NCBI RefSeq assembly: GCF_002261335.1 | Contig: NZ_NEVL01000003.1 | Coordinates: 992,001 to 1,056,000 of the forward strand | Origin: Bordetella genomosp. 1 | Lineage (GTDB): Bacteria > Pseudomonadota > Gammaproteobacteria > Burkholderiales > Burkholderiaceae_B | Direction: 5' to 3' | Length of the DNA stretch: 64,000 nucleotides | Shown: one piece after another, positions 1 through 8,089 of the stretch | How positions within the stretch are numbered: the first letter of the stretch is position 1 | How the letters are laid out: every line of letters begins with the position of its first letter | Made by a program: the position numbers and the translations under genes | Notes under the pieces: model-generated | The model's input: the letters and a program-made list of their open reading frames with translations, nothing else | What the model was told of the DNA's origin: nothing | Databases searched by the model: none

Positions 1-1257
1 GGCTGCCTGCTGCTGGGCGGCCGGCTCGGTGACCTGTTCGGCCACCGCCGCATGTTCCTCGCCGGGCTGGTGCTGTTCACGCTGGCCTCGCTCGCCTGCG
101 GCCTGGCGCAGGGGCGCGAGCTGCTGGTGGCGGCGCGTGCCCTGCAGGGCGTGGGCGGCGCGGTGGTGTCGGCGGTGTCGCTCTCGCTCATCATGACGCT
201 CTTCACCACGCCGGCCGACCGCGCCCGCGCGATGGGCGTGTACGGCTTCGTCTGTGCCGGCGGCGGCAGCATCGGCGTGCTGCTGGGCGGCGTGCTCACC
301 AGCGCGCTGAGCTGGCACTGGATCTTTCTGGTGAACCTGCCGATCGGTGTGCTGGTGTATGGCCTCTGCGTGGCGCTGCTGCCGGCGCGCGGCGGGCCCG
401 CGGTACGGCCGCGTCTCGATCTGGCCGGCGCGCTCGCCATCACCAGCGCGCTGATGCTGGCGGTGTATGCGATCGTGAACGGCAACGAGGCCGGCTGGCA
501 CAGCGCGACCACCCTCGCGCAACTCGGCGCGGCCGCGGTGCTGCTGATTGCCTTCGTCGCCATCGAAGCGCGCGTGCGCGAGCCGCTCATGCCGCTCGGC
601 CTGCTGCGGCTGCGCAACGTTGCCACCGCCAACGGCGTCGGCATTCTGTGGGCGGCCGCGATGTTCGCGTGGTTCTTCATCTCGGCGCTCTACATGCAGG
701 TGGTGCTGGGCTACAGCCCGATGCAGGTCGGCCTGGCGTTCCTGCCGGCCAATCTGATCATGGCGCTGTTCTCGCTGGGCGGCTCGGCGCGCCTCGTCAT
801 GCGGTTCGGCATCCGCGCGCCGCTGGCCGCCGGCCTGGCCCTGGCGACGCTCGGCCTGGCCTGGTTCGCACGCGTGCCCGAGGCCGGCGGCTTCTGGCTC
901 GACGTCATGCCGGGCATGACGCTGCTGGGCATCGGCGCCGGCATTGCGCTCAACCCGATCCTGCTGGCCGCGATGAGCGACGTGGACCCGGCCGACGCCG
1001 GCCTGGCCTCGGGCGTGGTCAATACGGCCTTCATGATGGGCGGCGCGCTCGGGCTGGCCCTGCTCGCCAGCCTGGCCAGCGCCCGCAGCGCCGCACTGGC
1101 CGCGGCGGGCGCCCTGCCCGCCGCCGCGCTCACCGGCGGCTACCGCATGGCCTTCGCGGTGGGCGCGTTCGCCGCGCTGGCCGCCGCGCTCGGCGCCGGC
1201 CTGCTGATGCGGGCACCGCGCAACCACGAGGCGGGGCAGCCCGCCCCGCACGCCTGA
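1..1257 (+). CDS. MFS drug efflux transporter, DHA2 family (5' end missing)
   Basis: Proton-driven multidrug efflux permease of the inner membrane. The reading frame is open from base 1, so the true start lies upstream of the window. The first codons encode GGRLGDLFGHRR, the MFS motif A loop between TM2 and TM3, so roughly the first 60-80 residues are missing. The remaining sequence of about 418 residues is hydrophobic, with some 11-12 further membrane segments and a DHA2-like motif C region (GVLLGGVLTSALSWHWIFLVNLP, split by charged loops). It ends 21 bp before the GFA gene and could be co-transcribed with it. Substrate cannot be inferred. Confidence 0.85.
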   Translation, partial: GCLLLGGRLGDLFGHRRMFLAGLVLFTLASLACGLAQGRELLVAARALQGVGGAVVSAVSLSLIMTLFTTPADRARAMGVYGFVCAGGGSIGVLLGGVLTSALSWHWIFLVNLPIGVLVYGLCVALLPARGGPAVRPRLDLAGALAITSALMLAVYAIVNGNEAGWHSATTLAQLGAAAVLLIAFVAIEARVREPLMPLGLLRLRNVATANGVGILWAAAMFAWFFISALYMQVVLGYSPMQVGLAFLPANLIMALFSLGGSARLVMRFGIRAPLAAGLALATLGLAWFARVPEAGGFWLDVMPGMTLLGIGAGIALNPILLAAMSDVDPADAGLASGVVNTAFMMGGALGLALLASLASARSAALAAAGALPAAALTGGYRMAFAVGAFAALAAALGAGLLMRAPRNHEAGQPAPHA

Positions 1258-1278
1258 AGCCCTCACACGGAGCGACTC

Positions 1279-1626
1279 ATGTCATACCAGGGAAGTTGTC
1301 ATTGCGGCCGCATCGCGTTCAGCGTCAGCGGCAAGGTGGAGGGCGCGCTCTCGTGCAACTGCTCGATCTGCCGGCGCAAGGGCGCGCTGCTGTGGTTCGT
1401 GCCGCGCGAGCAACTGGTGCTCGACACGCCGGCCGCCGACATGGCCACCTATCAATTCAACCAGCACCTCATCAAGCATCACTTCTGCCCGGTCTGCGGC
1501 ATCCATCCCTTCGGCGAGGCCCATGATCCGCAGGGCCGCGCGATGGCAGCGGTGAACCTGCGCTGCCTGGAAGACGTCGATCTCGACAGCGTGCCGGTGC
1601 AGCACTACGACGGCCGCGCACGCTAG
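1279..1626 (+). CDS. GFA/CENP-V family zinc-binding protein
   Basis: Small protein (115 aa) of the glutathione-dependent formaldehyde-activating enzyme (GFA/Mss4-like) fold. Zinc ligands are visible: C7-H-C9, C26-N-C28-S-I-C31 and C70-P-V-C73, the spacing expected for the family. Most members have no demonstrated enzyme activity, so a formaldehyde role should not be assumed. The start follows GGAG at about 8 bases. Its TAG stop shares the palindromic CTAG with the stop of the convergent LysR gene, so the two genes overlap by 4 bp. Confidence 0.85.
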   Translation: MSYQGSCHCGRIAFSVSGKVEGALSCNCSICRRKGALLWFVPREQLVLDTPAADMATYQFNQHLIKHHFCPVCGIHPFGEAHDPQGRAMAAVNLRCLEDVDLDSVPVQHYDGRAR

Positions 1627-2531
1627 CCCACGCCGCGCTCGAGCTCCGACCAGAGTTGGCGCACCAGCGCGCGCGGATTGTCGGCGGCCACGTAGAGCCG
1701 GATCTCCATCGCGATGTCGTTGACCGCGTTGTCGGCGCGTACCAGCGTGCCGGCGCGCAGATCCTGCTCGACCAGCGTGTGCGGCAGCCAGGCCAGCCCG
1801 GTGCCCTGGCGCGCGGTGGCGAGGATGGCGTCGGCCAGATCGGATTCATAGACGGTGTTGAGCTGCGCCGTGTTGCAGATGCCCTTGAGGCCGGCGCGCA
1901 TGATCTTGCCCAGCGACATGCTGGCCGAGTAATCGAGAAACGGCACCGGCGCGTCGCTGCGCAGCCGCGGCACCACGTAGCGCGGATGGCCCGGCGCCAC
2001 CGGCGCGCTCACCGCCACCAGCGTGTCGGCGCCGACGCGGCGGTACTTGAACGCGGGGTTGTCGATCTTTTCGTAGATCGGCTCGTGCGCGTGGCACAGC
2101 AGCATGTCGACCTCGCCATCGACCAGCATGTCGATGCCGTAGTTCAGCGTGGTGGTCACCACCTTCACCTGGAACGGCGGCACGCCGTGCTGCATGCGCT
2201 GCATCAGGTCGGGCAGCACCAGATGCGCCAGCGTGCGGCCCGAGGCGATCGACACGCGGCGCGCGCGCGCCTGTTCGGGCCTTTGCAGGGTCGCCCGGGT
2301 TTCGTTGAGGATGTCGAGCACCTCGATCGCGGCCGAAAGCAGCACCCGGCCCGAGGCATTGAGCTGGGTATGCTGCGGCCCGCGCTCGACCAGCGGCACG
2401 CCGGCCCATTCTTCGAGGGCGCGGATGCGGCGCCCGAAGGCCGGGTGGGTGACGTTGCGGCTCTCGGCAGCGCGGAACAGGCTCTGCGACTTGGACAGCG
2501 CGACGAAGTCTTCCAGCAGTTTGAGGTGCAT
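1623..2531 (-). CDS. LysR family transcriptional regulator
   Basis: LysR regulator of 302 aa. The N-terminal winged helix covers residues 1-60 (MHLKLLEDFVALSKSQSLF, then a recognition helix ending in RRIRALEEWAG), followed by the periplasmic-binding-protein-like effector domain. The frame extends 37 codons upstream, but MHLKLLEDF is the canonical LysR start. It is divergent from the alpha/beta hydrolase and Bug receptor genes, the usual arrangement for a LysR and its target. A 17-bp palindrome in the shared 137-bp spacer could be its operator. Confidence 0.88.
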   Translation of the reverse strand: MHLKLLEDFVALSKSQSLFRAAESRNVTHPAFGRRIRALEEWAGVPLVERGPQHTQLNASGRVLLSAAIEVLDILNETRATLQRPEQARARRVSIASGRTLAHLVLPDLMQRMQHGVPPFQVKVVTTTLNYGIDMLVDGEVDMLLCHAHEPIYEKIDNPAFKYRRVGADTLVAVSAPVAPGHPRYVVPRLRSDAPVPFLDYSASMSLGKIMRAGLKGICNTAQLNTVYESDLADAILATARQGTGLAWLPHTLVEQDLRAGTLVRADNAVNDIAMEIRLYVAADNPRALVRQLWSELERGVG

Positions 2532-2570
2532 GGCGATGACAGCGGGGTGGCGGCGGACCGGCCGCCGGGC

Positions 2571-2587
2571 TGTGCCGGTTCGGCACA
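2571..2587. promoter_or_regulatory. Palindrome in LysR/hydrolase divergent promoter region
   Basis: TGTGCCG-GTT-CGGCACA is a perfect 7-3-7 inverted repeat in the 137 bp between the divergent LysR (start 2531) and hydrolase (start 2669) genes. Position and symmetry suit a LysR recognition site; regulator assignment is inference. Confidence 0.4.
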
Positions 2588-2668
2588 GGGTATGCCCATT
2601 TTGCACAAGCGGCGGCGGTGCCACAACTACTATTTGATACATCCTGAATTCGCCCGAACCGCCCGGTC

Positions 2669-3643
2669 ATGTCGCTCGCCTCCGTCCGTCTCAAATCGAT
2701 CCGCAGCCGCTTCGTCGGCGGCCAGGATGCCGTCGTGCGCGGCATGCCGGTGCAGCAACGCCGGGTCGTCGAGAATGCCGAGCCGCGCGCGGTCGACATG
2801 AACGGCACGTACTCGGTGGGCCAGCTCTACGTGCAGGATTACCGGCTCGAGCATCCCGTCTATCCCTACCCTGTGCTGCTCTGGCACGGCGGCGGCATGA
2901 CCGGCGCGCAATGGGAAACCACGCCCGACGGCCGCGACGGCTGGCTCTGGCGCCTCCTGCAGGCCGGTTTCGACGTGAGCGTGTGCGATGCGCCCGAACG
3001 CGGCCGCGCCTCCTGGGCGATGTTCCCGCAGGTGTACCCGGCCGAGCCGCAGTTCCGCACCAAGGAAGAGGCCTGGACGCTGTTTCGCATCGGCGCGGCG
3101 CGCGACTACGCCCCGCATCCGGCCCTGCGCCGGGCCTATCCGGGCCAGCAGTTTCCGGTGGCGGCCTTCGACGATTTCGCGCGCCAGTTCGTGCCGCGCT
3201 GGCTCGACCATGACGCCATGACCATGCGTGCCTACCGCCAGTTGCTCGAAGACACCGGCCCGTGCGCGCTGATCGCGCACAGCCAGGGCGGCGGCTATGC
3301 CACGCGGCTGGCGCGGCTGTGCCCGAGCCTGGTGCGCGCCGTGGTGGCCGTCGAGCCCACCGGCGTGCCCGACCAGCCTTCGGCCACCTGTGCGCCGCAC
3401 CTGCTGCTGTGGGGCGACCATTTCGGCGGCAATGGCGAAGGCGCTCCGGGCGCCTGGACCGATTACCGCCAACGCACCGATCATTACTGGTCGGTGCTGC
3501 AACAACATGGCTGTAAGGCGGAGGTCTATGACCTCCCGGCCATGGGTATTACGGGAAATTCCCATTTCTGCATGCTCGACCTCAACAGCGACGAGATAGT
3601 GACCCGGGTGCAAGCCTGGCTGCTGGATCACGCTGGCCTATAA
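2669..3643 (+). CDS. Alpha/beta hydrolase (esterase-like)
   Basis: Serine hydrolase of 324 aa. The oxyanion segment HGGG lies at 73-76, the nucleophile elbow AHSQGG puts the catalytic serine at S205, and the late GNSHF supplies the histidine near residue 300. No signal peptide is seen, so it is probably cytoplasmic. It is followed after 25 bp by a Bug receptor and is divergent from a LysR gene, which suggests hydrolysis of an imported ester or lactone; the substrate is unknown. No good ribosome-binding site precedes this ATG; M26 (base 2744) is an alternative start. Confidence 0.8.
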   Translation: MSLASVRLKSIRSRFVGGQDAVVRGMPVQQRRVVENAEPRAVDMNGTYSVGQLYVQDYRLEHPVYPYPVLLWHGGGMTGAQWETTPDGRDGWLWRLLQAGFDVSVCDAPERGRASWAMFPQVYPAEPQFRTKEEAWTLFRIGAARDYAPHPALRRAYPGQQFPVAAFDDFARQFVPRWLDHDAMTMRAYRQLLEDTGPCALIAHSQGGGYATRLARLCPSLVRAVVAVEPTGVPDQPSATCAPHLLLWGDHFGGNGEGAPGAWTDYRQRTDHYWSVLQQHGCKAEVYDLPAMGITGNSHFCMLDLNSDEIVTRVQAWLLDHAGL

Positions 3644-3668
3644 CTTCAAGAATGCAAGACAGGAGAGA

Positions 3669-4658
3669 ATGATGTTGTTGAACAAGCTCCGGCTCGCCTC
3701 GGTCACGGCGGTGACCCTGGCAGCGCTCGCGCCCGCGGCGTATGCCCAATCCAGCTACCCCGGCGACAAGCCGATCCGCATGATCGTCCCGTTCGCCCCC
3801 GGTGGCACGGCCGACATCATCGGCCGCGTGTTCGCCGCCCAACTGGGCAAGGAGCTCAAGGCCAACGTTATCGTCGAAAACCGCGCCGGCGCGGGCGGCT
3901 CGATCGGCACGCGCTTCGTGGCCGACTCGGCGCCCGATGGCTACGTCGTGCTGCTGGCCTCCTCCAGCACCCACGGCACCAACCCGGCCGTCTACAAGCA
4001 CCTGAGCTACGACGCCGTCAACGACTTCACCCCGATCACCCAGCTGGTGACGGTGCCTGGCGTGCTGAGCGTCACCAAGGACTTCCCGGCCCAGGACCTG
4101 AACGGTCTGATCGAGGTCACCAAGGCCAGCCCGGACAAGTATTCCTACGCCTCGTCGGGCGCGGGCGGCCTGGGCAACCTGGCCATGGAACTGCTGAAGT
4201 CGACCACCGGCGCGCGCGTGCTGCACATTGCCTATCGCGGCGCGGGCCCGGCCTTCACCGACGTGATCAGCGGCCAGGTCAGCATGATCTGGGAACCCGT
4301 GCCGGCCTCGCTGCCCTACATCCAGAGCGGCCAGCTGCGCGCGATCGCGATCGCCGCCGACACGCGTTCGCCCGAACTGCCCAACGTCCCCACCTTCAAG
4401 GAAGCCGGCCTGGCCAACTACGAAGCCGTGGCCTGGAATGGTTTCCTGGCGCCCAAGGGCCTGCCGGCGGACATCCAGAAGACGCTGAACGAAGCCTCGG
4501 TGCGCGCGCTGAAGGATCCGGAACTGCAGAAGAAGCTCGCCTCTCTGGGCGGCACGGTCGTGGGAAACACCCCGGAAGAATTCCGCCAGGTGATCGCCAA
4601 GGACACGACCAAGTGGAAGCAAGTGGCCCAACAGGCCAACATCTCGCTGGACAACTGA
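3669..4658 (+). CDS. Bug/TctC-family periplasmic solute-binding receptor
   Basis: Periplasmic receptor (329 aa) of the tripartite tricarboxylate transporter family, which binds carboxylates through backbone loops. It has a Sec signal peptide (cleavage after AYA-Q near residue 26), the first ligand loop VPFAPGGTADIIGR and the second AKxxPDGY-type loop (APDGYVVLLAS). AGGAGAG precedes the start. No TctA/TctB membrane partners occur anywhere in the window, so this is one of six orphan Bug proteins here. Probably co-transcribed with the upstream hydrolase. Confidence 0.92.
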   Translation: MMLLNKLRLASVTAVTLAALAPAAYAQSSYPGDKPIRMIVPFAPGGTADIIGRVFAAQLGKELKANVIVENRAGAGGSIGTRFVADSAPDGYVVLLASSSTHGTNPAVYKHLSYDAVNDFTPITQLVTVPGVLSVTKDFPAQDLNGLIEVTKASPDKYSYASSGAGGLGNLAMELLKSTTGARVLHIAYRGAGPAFTDVISGQVSMIWEPVPASLPYIQSGQLRAIAIAADTRSPELPNVPTFKEAGLANYEAVAWNGFLAPKGLPADIQKTLNEASVRALKDPELQKKLASLGGTVVGNTPEEFRQVIAKDTTKWKQVAQQANISLDN

Positions 4659-4906
4659 TCCGGGCCAGGCCGACGGTTCTCGCCGGTTCCGGCGGCCAGG
4701 CGCGGATGTTGTGATGATGGGTGCGGTGATTCAGAGGCCGGTCGCAGGGGGGAGCCTCCCAGAAGCGGCGCGCAGACAGTCTCGCGACGTCGAAGGCTGT
4801 GGCCGGCCAGCCGCGCAGCGAAACCCATCAAGCAGGAAACGGAACCGACCGCGGCCCTGACCACGTCCGCGCCGGTTTCCGGCTAGTGATGTTGTATTGT
4901 CGTTCG
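4659..4906 (+). other. Gene-free segment, possible long 3' UTR or sRNA
   Basis: About 250 bases without a credible coding frame lie between the Bug stop and a strong plus-strand terminator. It contains several GC-rich inverted segments but no riboswitch, tmRNA, SRP or RNase P signature that I can recognise. It is either an unusually long 3' UTR of the Bug gene or an independent small RNA that uses the terminator. Confidence 0.3.
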
Positions 4907-4937
4907 TGCCCGGGGGCCTCGTCCCCGGGCATTTTTT
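4907..4937 (+). terminator. Rho-independent terminator
   Basis: TGCCCGGGG pairs with CCCCGGGCA across a 7-base loop and is followed directly by six T. This is the clearest intrinsic terminator in the window; the T-run orientation means it stops plus-strand transcription coming from the Bug gene side. Confidence 0.85.
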
Positions 4938-4954
4938 CGCCCGGGCAAAACAGG

Positions 4955-5917
4955 TCAGAGATAGCGCTCGCGGTAATCGACGGGCGACATGCCGCTGTAT
5001 TTGTTGAAGGTGTCGCGAAACGCCTTGGTGTCGCTGTAGCCCACCTGGTACATCACCTCGGCCACGCTCTTGCGCGTGGTCTCGAGCTGCTTTTTCGCGA
5101 CCTCGACCCGGACCCGTTGCAGGTACTCGACCACGCTGGCCCCGGTGGCCTGGCGGAAGCGCCGTTCGAGCGTGCGCCGGCCCAGCGCATGGCGGTCGGC
5201 CAGCGCCTCCACGGTGAGGCGCTCGGCGTAGCGCAGCTCGATGTCGTCCTGGACCGCCCGCACCACGGTGTCGGCGTGGCTCTTCTGGCCCGCGAACACG
5301 GCGAACGGCAGCTGGCTGCTGCGGTTCCAGTCGAGCTGGAAGAACTTGGCGCACCAGATCGCGGTGTCGCGGTCGGTGTACTTCTCGACCAGATGCAGCA
5401 CCAGATGCGCGGCCGAGAAGGCCCCGCCGCTGGTGTAGAGGCCGCGCTCGGAGTGCAGGATGCGGTCGCTCACCCACGACACGCGCGGGAACAGCGCCTC
5501 GTACTGGTTGCGCGCGACCCAGTGCACCACGGCGCGCTGGCCGTCGAGCAGCCCGCCCGCGGCCGGCAGCGCCGCGCCCACGCACAGGCTCGCGACCTCG
5601 CCGCCCGCGCGATAGCGCTCCGAGAGCCAGCCGATCAGCGCGCCGTTGGCATCCACCGCGGCCGGCACCTCGCCCTGCAGCGGCGGCACCACGCAGACGT
5701 CGGCGGGCGGCGCATCGCGCAGCAGCGCGTCGGCGCGAACGGTGTAGCGGCCGCTGTCCATCACCACGTTGGGCGTGGCCGCGACCAGCTGCACGGCGAA
5801 GCCCGGCGGCCGGCCTTGCGCGGCCAGATACTCGTTGGCGGCCAGAAAGCCCTGACGGGCGATTTCCAGCGTGGCGATGTTGGCCCGCGCAGGCAACAGC
5901 ATGGCGATATTTTTCAT
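4955..5917 (-). CDS. GlxA-type AraC family regulator (DJ-1/PfpI + HTH)
   Basis: Transcriptional regulator of 320 aa. Residues 1 to about 190 form a DJ-1/PfpI amidotransferase-like sensor domain (MKNIAMLLPARANIATLEI start). From about 225 to the end it has the two AraC helix-turn-helix units (SVVEYLQRVRVEVAKKQLE and VGYSDTKAFRDTFNKYSG). Translation starts at the conserved MKNIA; the open frame continues upstream without family similarity. Divergent from the DUF1428 gene, with a direct repeat in between that looks like an AraC-type binding site. Effector unknown. Confidence 0.9.
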   Translation of the reverse strand: MKNIAMLLPARANIATLEIARQGFLAANEYLAAQGRPPGFAVQLVAATPNVVMDSGRYTVRADALLRDAPPADVCVVPPLQGEVPAAVDANGALIGWLSERYRAGGEVASLCVGAALPAAGGLLDGQRAVVHWVARNQYEALFPRVSWVSDRILHSERGLYTSGGAFSAAHLVLHLVEKYTDRDTAIWCAKFFQLDWNRSSQLPFAVFAGQKSHADTVVRAVQDDIELRYAERLTVEALADRHALGRRTLERRFRQATGASVVEYLQRVRVEVAKKQLETTRKSVAEVMYQVGYSDTKAFRDTFNKYSGMSPVDYRERYL

Positions 5918-5940
5918 CGGCCCAGCATAGCGCCTAAGTC

Positions 5941-5972
5941 TGTCGCGATCCACCAGCAATATTGTCGCAATC
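5941..5972. promoter_or_regulatory. Candidate AraC-type direct-repeat operator
   Basis: TGTCGCGATC (5941-5950) and TGTCGCAATC (5963-5972) are identical at 9 of 10 positions and start 22 bp apart, i.e. two helical turns on the same face. AraC proteins bind such direct repeats. The pair sits between the divergent AraC-type gene and the DUF1428 gene, upstream of a TACAGT possible -10 box at 6001. Confidence 0.45.
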
Positions 5973-6052
5973 GCCCATCGGCGTGGTCCACCTGCGCCGC
6001 TACAGTGGCGCAATGCGGCCGCCCTTTCCGCGCGCCGCGCCGGGAGAATGGC

Positions 6053-6421
6053 ATGACGCAATCGAACGAGCAGTACGTGGACGGCTTCCTGCTGGTGGTG
6101 CCGAACGACAAGATCGAGGCCTACCGGGCCATGGCCACGCGCGCCGCCGAGGTGTGGAAGGAGCATGGCGCGCTGGATTACCGCGAATGCGTGGGCGACC
6201 AGCTCGACAATGAAGGCCACGTGAACTTCCGCGGCCTGAGCGGCGCGGGCGAGGGCGAAACCGTGGTCTTCGCCTGGATCGTGTACGCCAATCGCGCGGA
6301 GCGCGACCGCGTCAACACCGCCGTGATGGCCGACCCGCGCCTGAACTGCGAGGGCTACGAAAACGTGTTCGACCTCAAGCGCATGGCCTGGGGCGGCTTC
6401 AGGACCCTGGTGCAGCTCTGA
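6053..6421 (+). CDS. DUF1428 family protein
   Basis: Protein of 122 aa with the hallmarks of DUF1428: YVDGFLLVVP near the N terminus, the central DYRECVGDQ segment and the C-terminal FDLKRMAWGGF. Members adopt a ferredoxin-like (Dabb/ABM-type) fold; the molecular function is not known. The open frame extends far upstream, but MTQSNEQYVDGF is the family start and is preceded by GGGAGAATGGC. The gene is divergent from the GlxA-type AraC regulator, its probable controller. Confidence 0.85.
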   Translation: MTQSNEQYVDGFLLVVPNDKIEAYRAMATRAAEVWKEHGALDYRECVGDQLDNEGHVNFRGLSGAGEGETVVFAWIVYANRAERDRVNTAVMADPRLNCEGYENVFDLKRMAWGGFRTLVQL

Positions 6422-6431
6422 CGCCGGCGCC

Positions 6432-6866
6432 TCAGGTGGGCTCGAACAGCGCGCGCAGCCGTTGCAGGTCGCGCGCCACCCACTGGCGGTCGGCCTCGAA
6501 GGTCGCGTCGGTGTGACCGGCCTGCCGGAACAGCGTCAGCGTGACCAGGCTGCCCGCGCCCTGCGCCACCACGCGCAAGGGCACGGACACCTCTTCGCCG
6601 CTGTCGAGCCGCACCAGATGATCGGCCACGCCGTAGGCGTTGCGCGGCGTGAAGCGCACCCGCACCGGCCCGGCCGGCCCGTCGGCGGCCCACTCGTCGC
6701 CCGCCTGCGTGAGGCCGTCGGCCAGCCCGCTGGCCCAGCGCGGGAAGTTGCGCGGCTCGGCCAGGAAGGCATAGACCTCCTCGGCGGGACGCCGGATGCT
6801 GACGGCAAGCACGTGCACCCCGGGCGCGCCCTCGGCGGGCGCGGCGGCTTCGGCTGCGCGGGACAT
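6432..6866 (-). CDS. SRPBCC/START-like domain protein
   Basis: Protein of 144 aa with a polyketide cyclase/SRPBCC-type fold: an initial strand (VLAVSIRRPAEEVYAFLAEPRNFPRWA), helices typical of the ligand-binding cavity, and a C-terminal long helix (TFEADRQWVARDLQRLRALFE). Such proteins bind hydrophobic ligands; none can be assigned. AGGAG precedes the start by 7 bases. It lies 10 bp beyond the convergent DUF1428 gene and downstream of the siderophore operon on the same strand, 102 bp from its last stop. Confidence 0.75.
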   Translation of the reverse strand: MSRAAEAAAPAEGAPGVHVLAVSIRRPAEEVYAFLAEPRNFPRWASGLADGLTQAGDEWAADGPAGPVRVRFTPRNAYGVADHLVRLDSGEEVSVPLRVVAQGAGSLVTLTLFRQAGHTDATFEADRQWVARDLQRLRALFEPT

Positions 6867-6968
6867 GACGGTCTCCTCGTGTCGGTATGAAACCCCATGG
6901 TGGCACAGGGCCGCGGCGCCTGCCTAGGCGCGTGCCGGTTGCGGTCGCAACAGAGGGTTTCCGCGGCG

Positions 6969-8087
6969 CTACTCGGGCAGATAGGCCGCGCCGCCGATCT
7001 CGATGATCTGCTCCTCGCTGAGCGTGCGATGCCAGTGCGAGTAGAGCACCTGGCGCGCGCGGTCGAGGCCGACCTCCTGCTTGAGAAAGCGATGGATGTC
7101 GCGGAAGGCCCGGTATTCGCAGCCGCCCCACACGAACACCTCGGCCAACGCGCGCGGCCACGCCACGCCGCGCACGGCCTGCTGCAGCAGCGTGGTGGTG
7201 CCGGCCGGCGCCGCGCCGCGCAGCAGCCACTGCAGCGCGATGCCGGGCGGCGCGCTCAGCGCCAGGATCTCGCCCTCGTCCTGCACCTCGATGAAGGCAT
7301 GGCCGCGCGCGTCGGGCGCGAGCGATTCCAGCATGCGGGCGATGCCGGGCAGCCCCGTCTCGTCGCCGAACAACACGTGGAACGATGCCGCGATCGGGCC
7401 GCCCGCCGCCGGGCCCACCACGGCCACGGCGTCGCCCGGACAGGCCGCCTCGGCCCATGCCGTGGCCGGGCCGGCGGCCGCATGCAGGGCGAAGTCGATC
7501 GTCACCTGGCCGCGCGCCGGATCGACCGCGCGCAGCGTGTAGACCCGGGTCGGCATCTTGCCGCCCGGCCAGGCCACGCGGCCGTCGTCATCGAGCATGG
7601 GCCAGACGGGCGCGGCCTCGCCACGCGCCGCGAAGATGAGGCGGCAGTGCATCTGGTCGGGCCGGTCGAGATGGCCCAGATCCTCGCCCTGCAGCACGAT
7701 GCGGCGCAGACGCGGCGTGAGCGCGCTGACCTGCACCACGCGCAGCACGCGCAGATCGTCGAGCGGGACCAGCCCGGCCGCGTCGCCGACCCAGCGGATC
7801 TCCAGTTTTTCGCTCGCCGCGATGAAGCCGATCGGCCCCGCCAGCGCGTGCTTCATGCGATTGAGCGAGACCGCATCGGCCGTCTCCACGCGCAGCGTCA
7901 ACGCACCCGGTTGCGGCTGCAACCAGGCGCGTCCGAACACCGCCTCCACGCGCCACGAAGCGCCTTCCGGCGTGATGCGCATGTCGTGCGTGGCGATCGA
8001 GGCCAGGATCGGCTCGAGATAGTCGGCCACCCGCGCGAACGCGATGGTGGCAGTGGCCCGACAGGGCCCGGGGATGGGATCAGGCAT
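6969..8087 (-). CDS. Siderophore-interacting protein with N-terminal DUF2218 domain
   Basis: Cytoplasmic flavin-dependent ferric-siderophore reductase (372 aa). Residues 1 to about 100 resemble DUF2218 (ATATIAFARVADYLEPI ... LEIRW). From about 108 the FAD-binding SIP domain follows, with RVYTLR as the flavin-binding RxYT motif and GPAAGG as the phosphate loop, then the C-terminal SIP domain ending in WGGCEYRAFRDIHRFL and the YSHWHR motif. The start ATG is two bases after the stop of the upstream binding-protein gene, implying coupled translation. It should release iron from the siderophore imported by the upstream genes. Confidence 0.9.
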   Translation of the reverse strand: MPDPIPGPCRATATIAFARVADYLEPILASIATHDMRITPEGASWRVEAVFGRAWLQPQPGALTLRVETADAVSLNRMKHALAGPIGFIAASEKLEIRWVGDAAGLVPLDDLRVLRVVQVSALTPRLRRIVLQGEDLGHLDRPDQMHCRLIFAARGEAAPVWPMLDDDGRVAWPGGKMPTRVYTLRAVDPARGQVTIDFALHAAAGPATAWAEAACPGDAVAVVGPAAGGPIAASFHVLFGDETGLPGIARMLESLAPDARGHAFIEVQDEGEILALSAPPGIALQWLLRGAAPAGTTTLLQQAVRGVAWPRALAEVFVWGGCEYRAFRDIHRFLKQEVGLDRARQVLYSHWHRTLSEEQIIEIGGAAYLPE

Positions 8088-8089
8088 GG

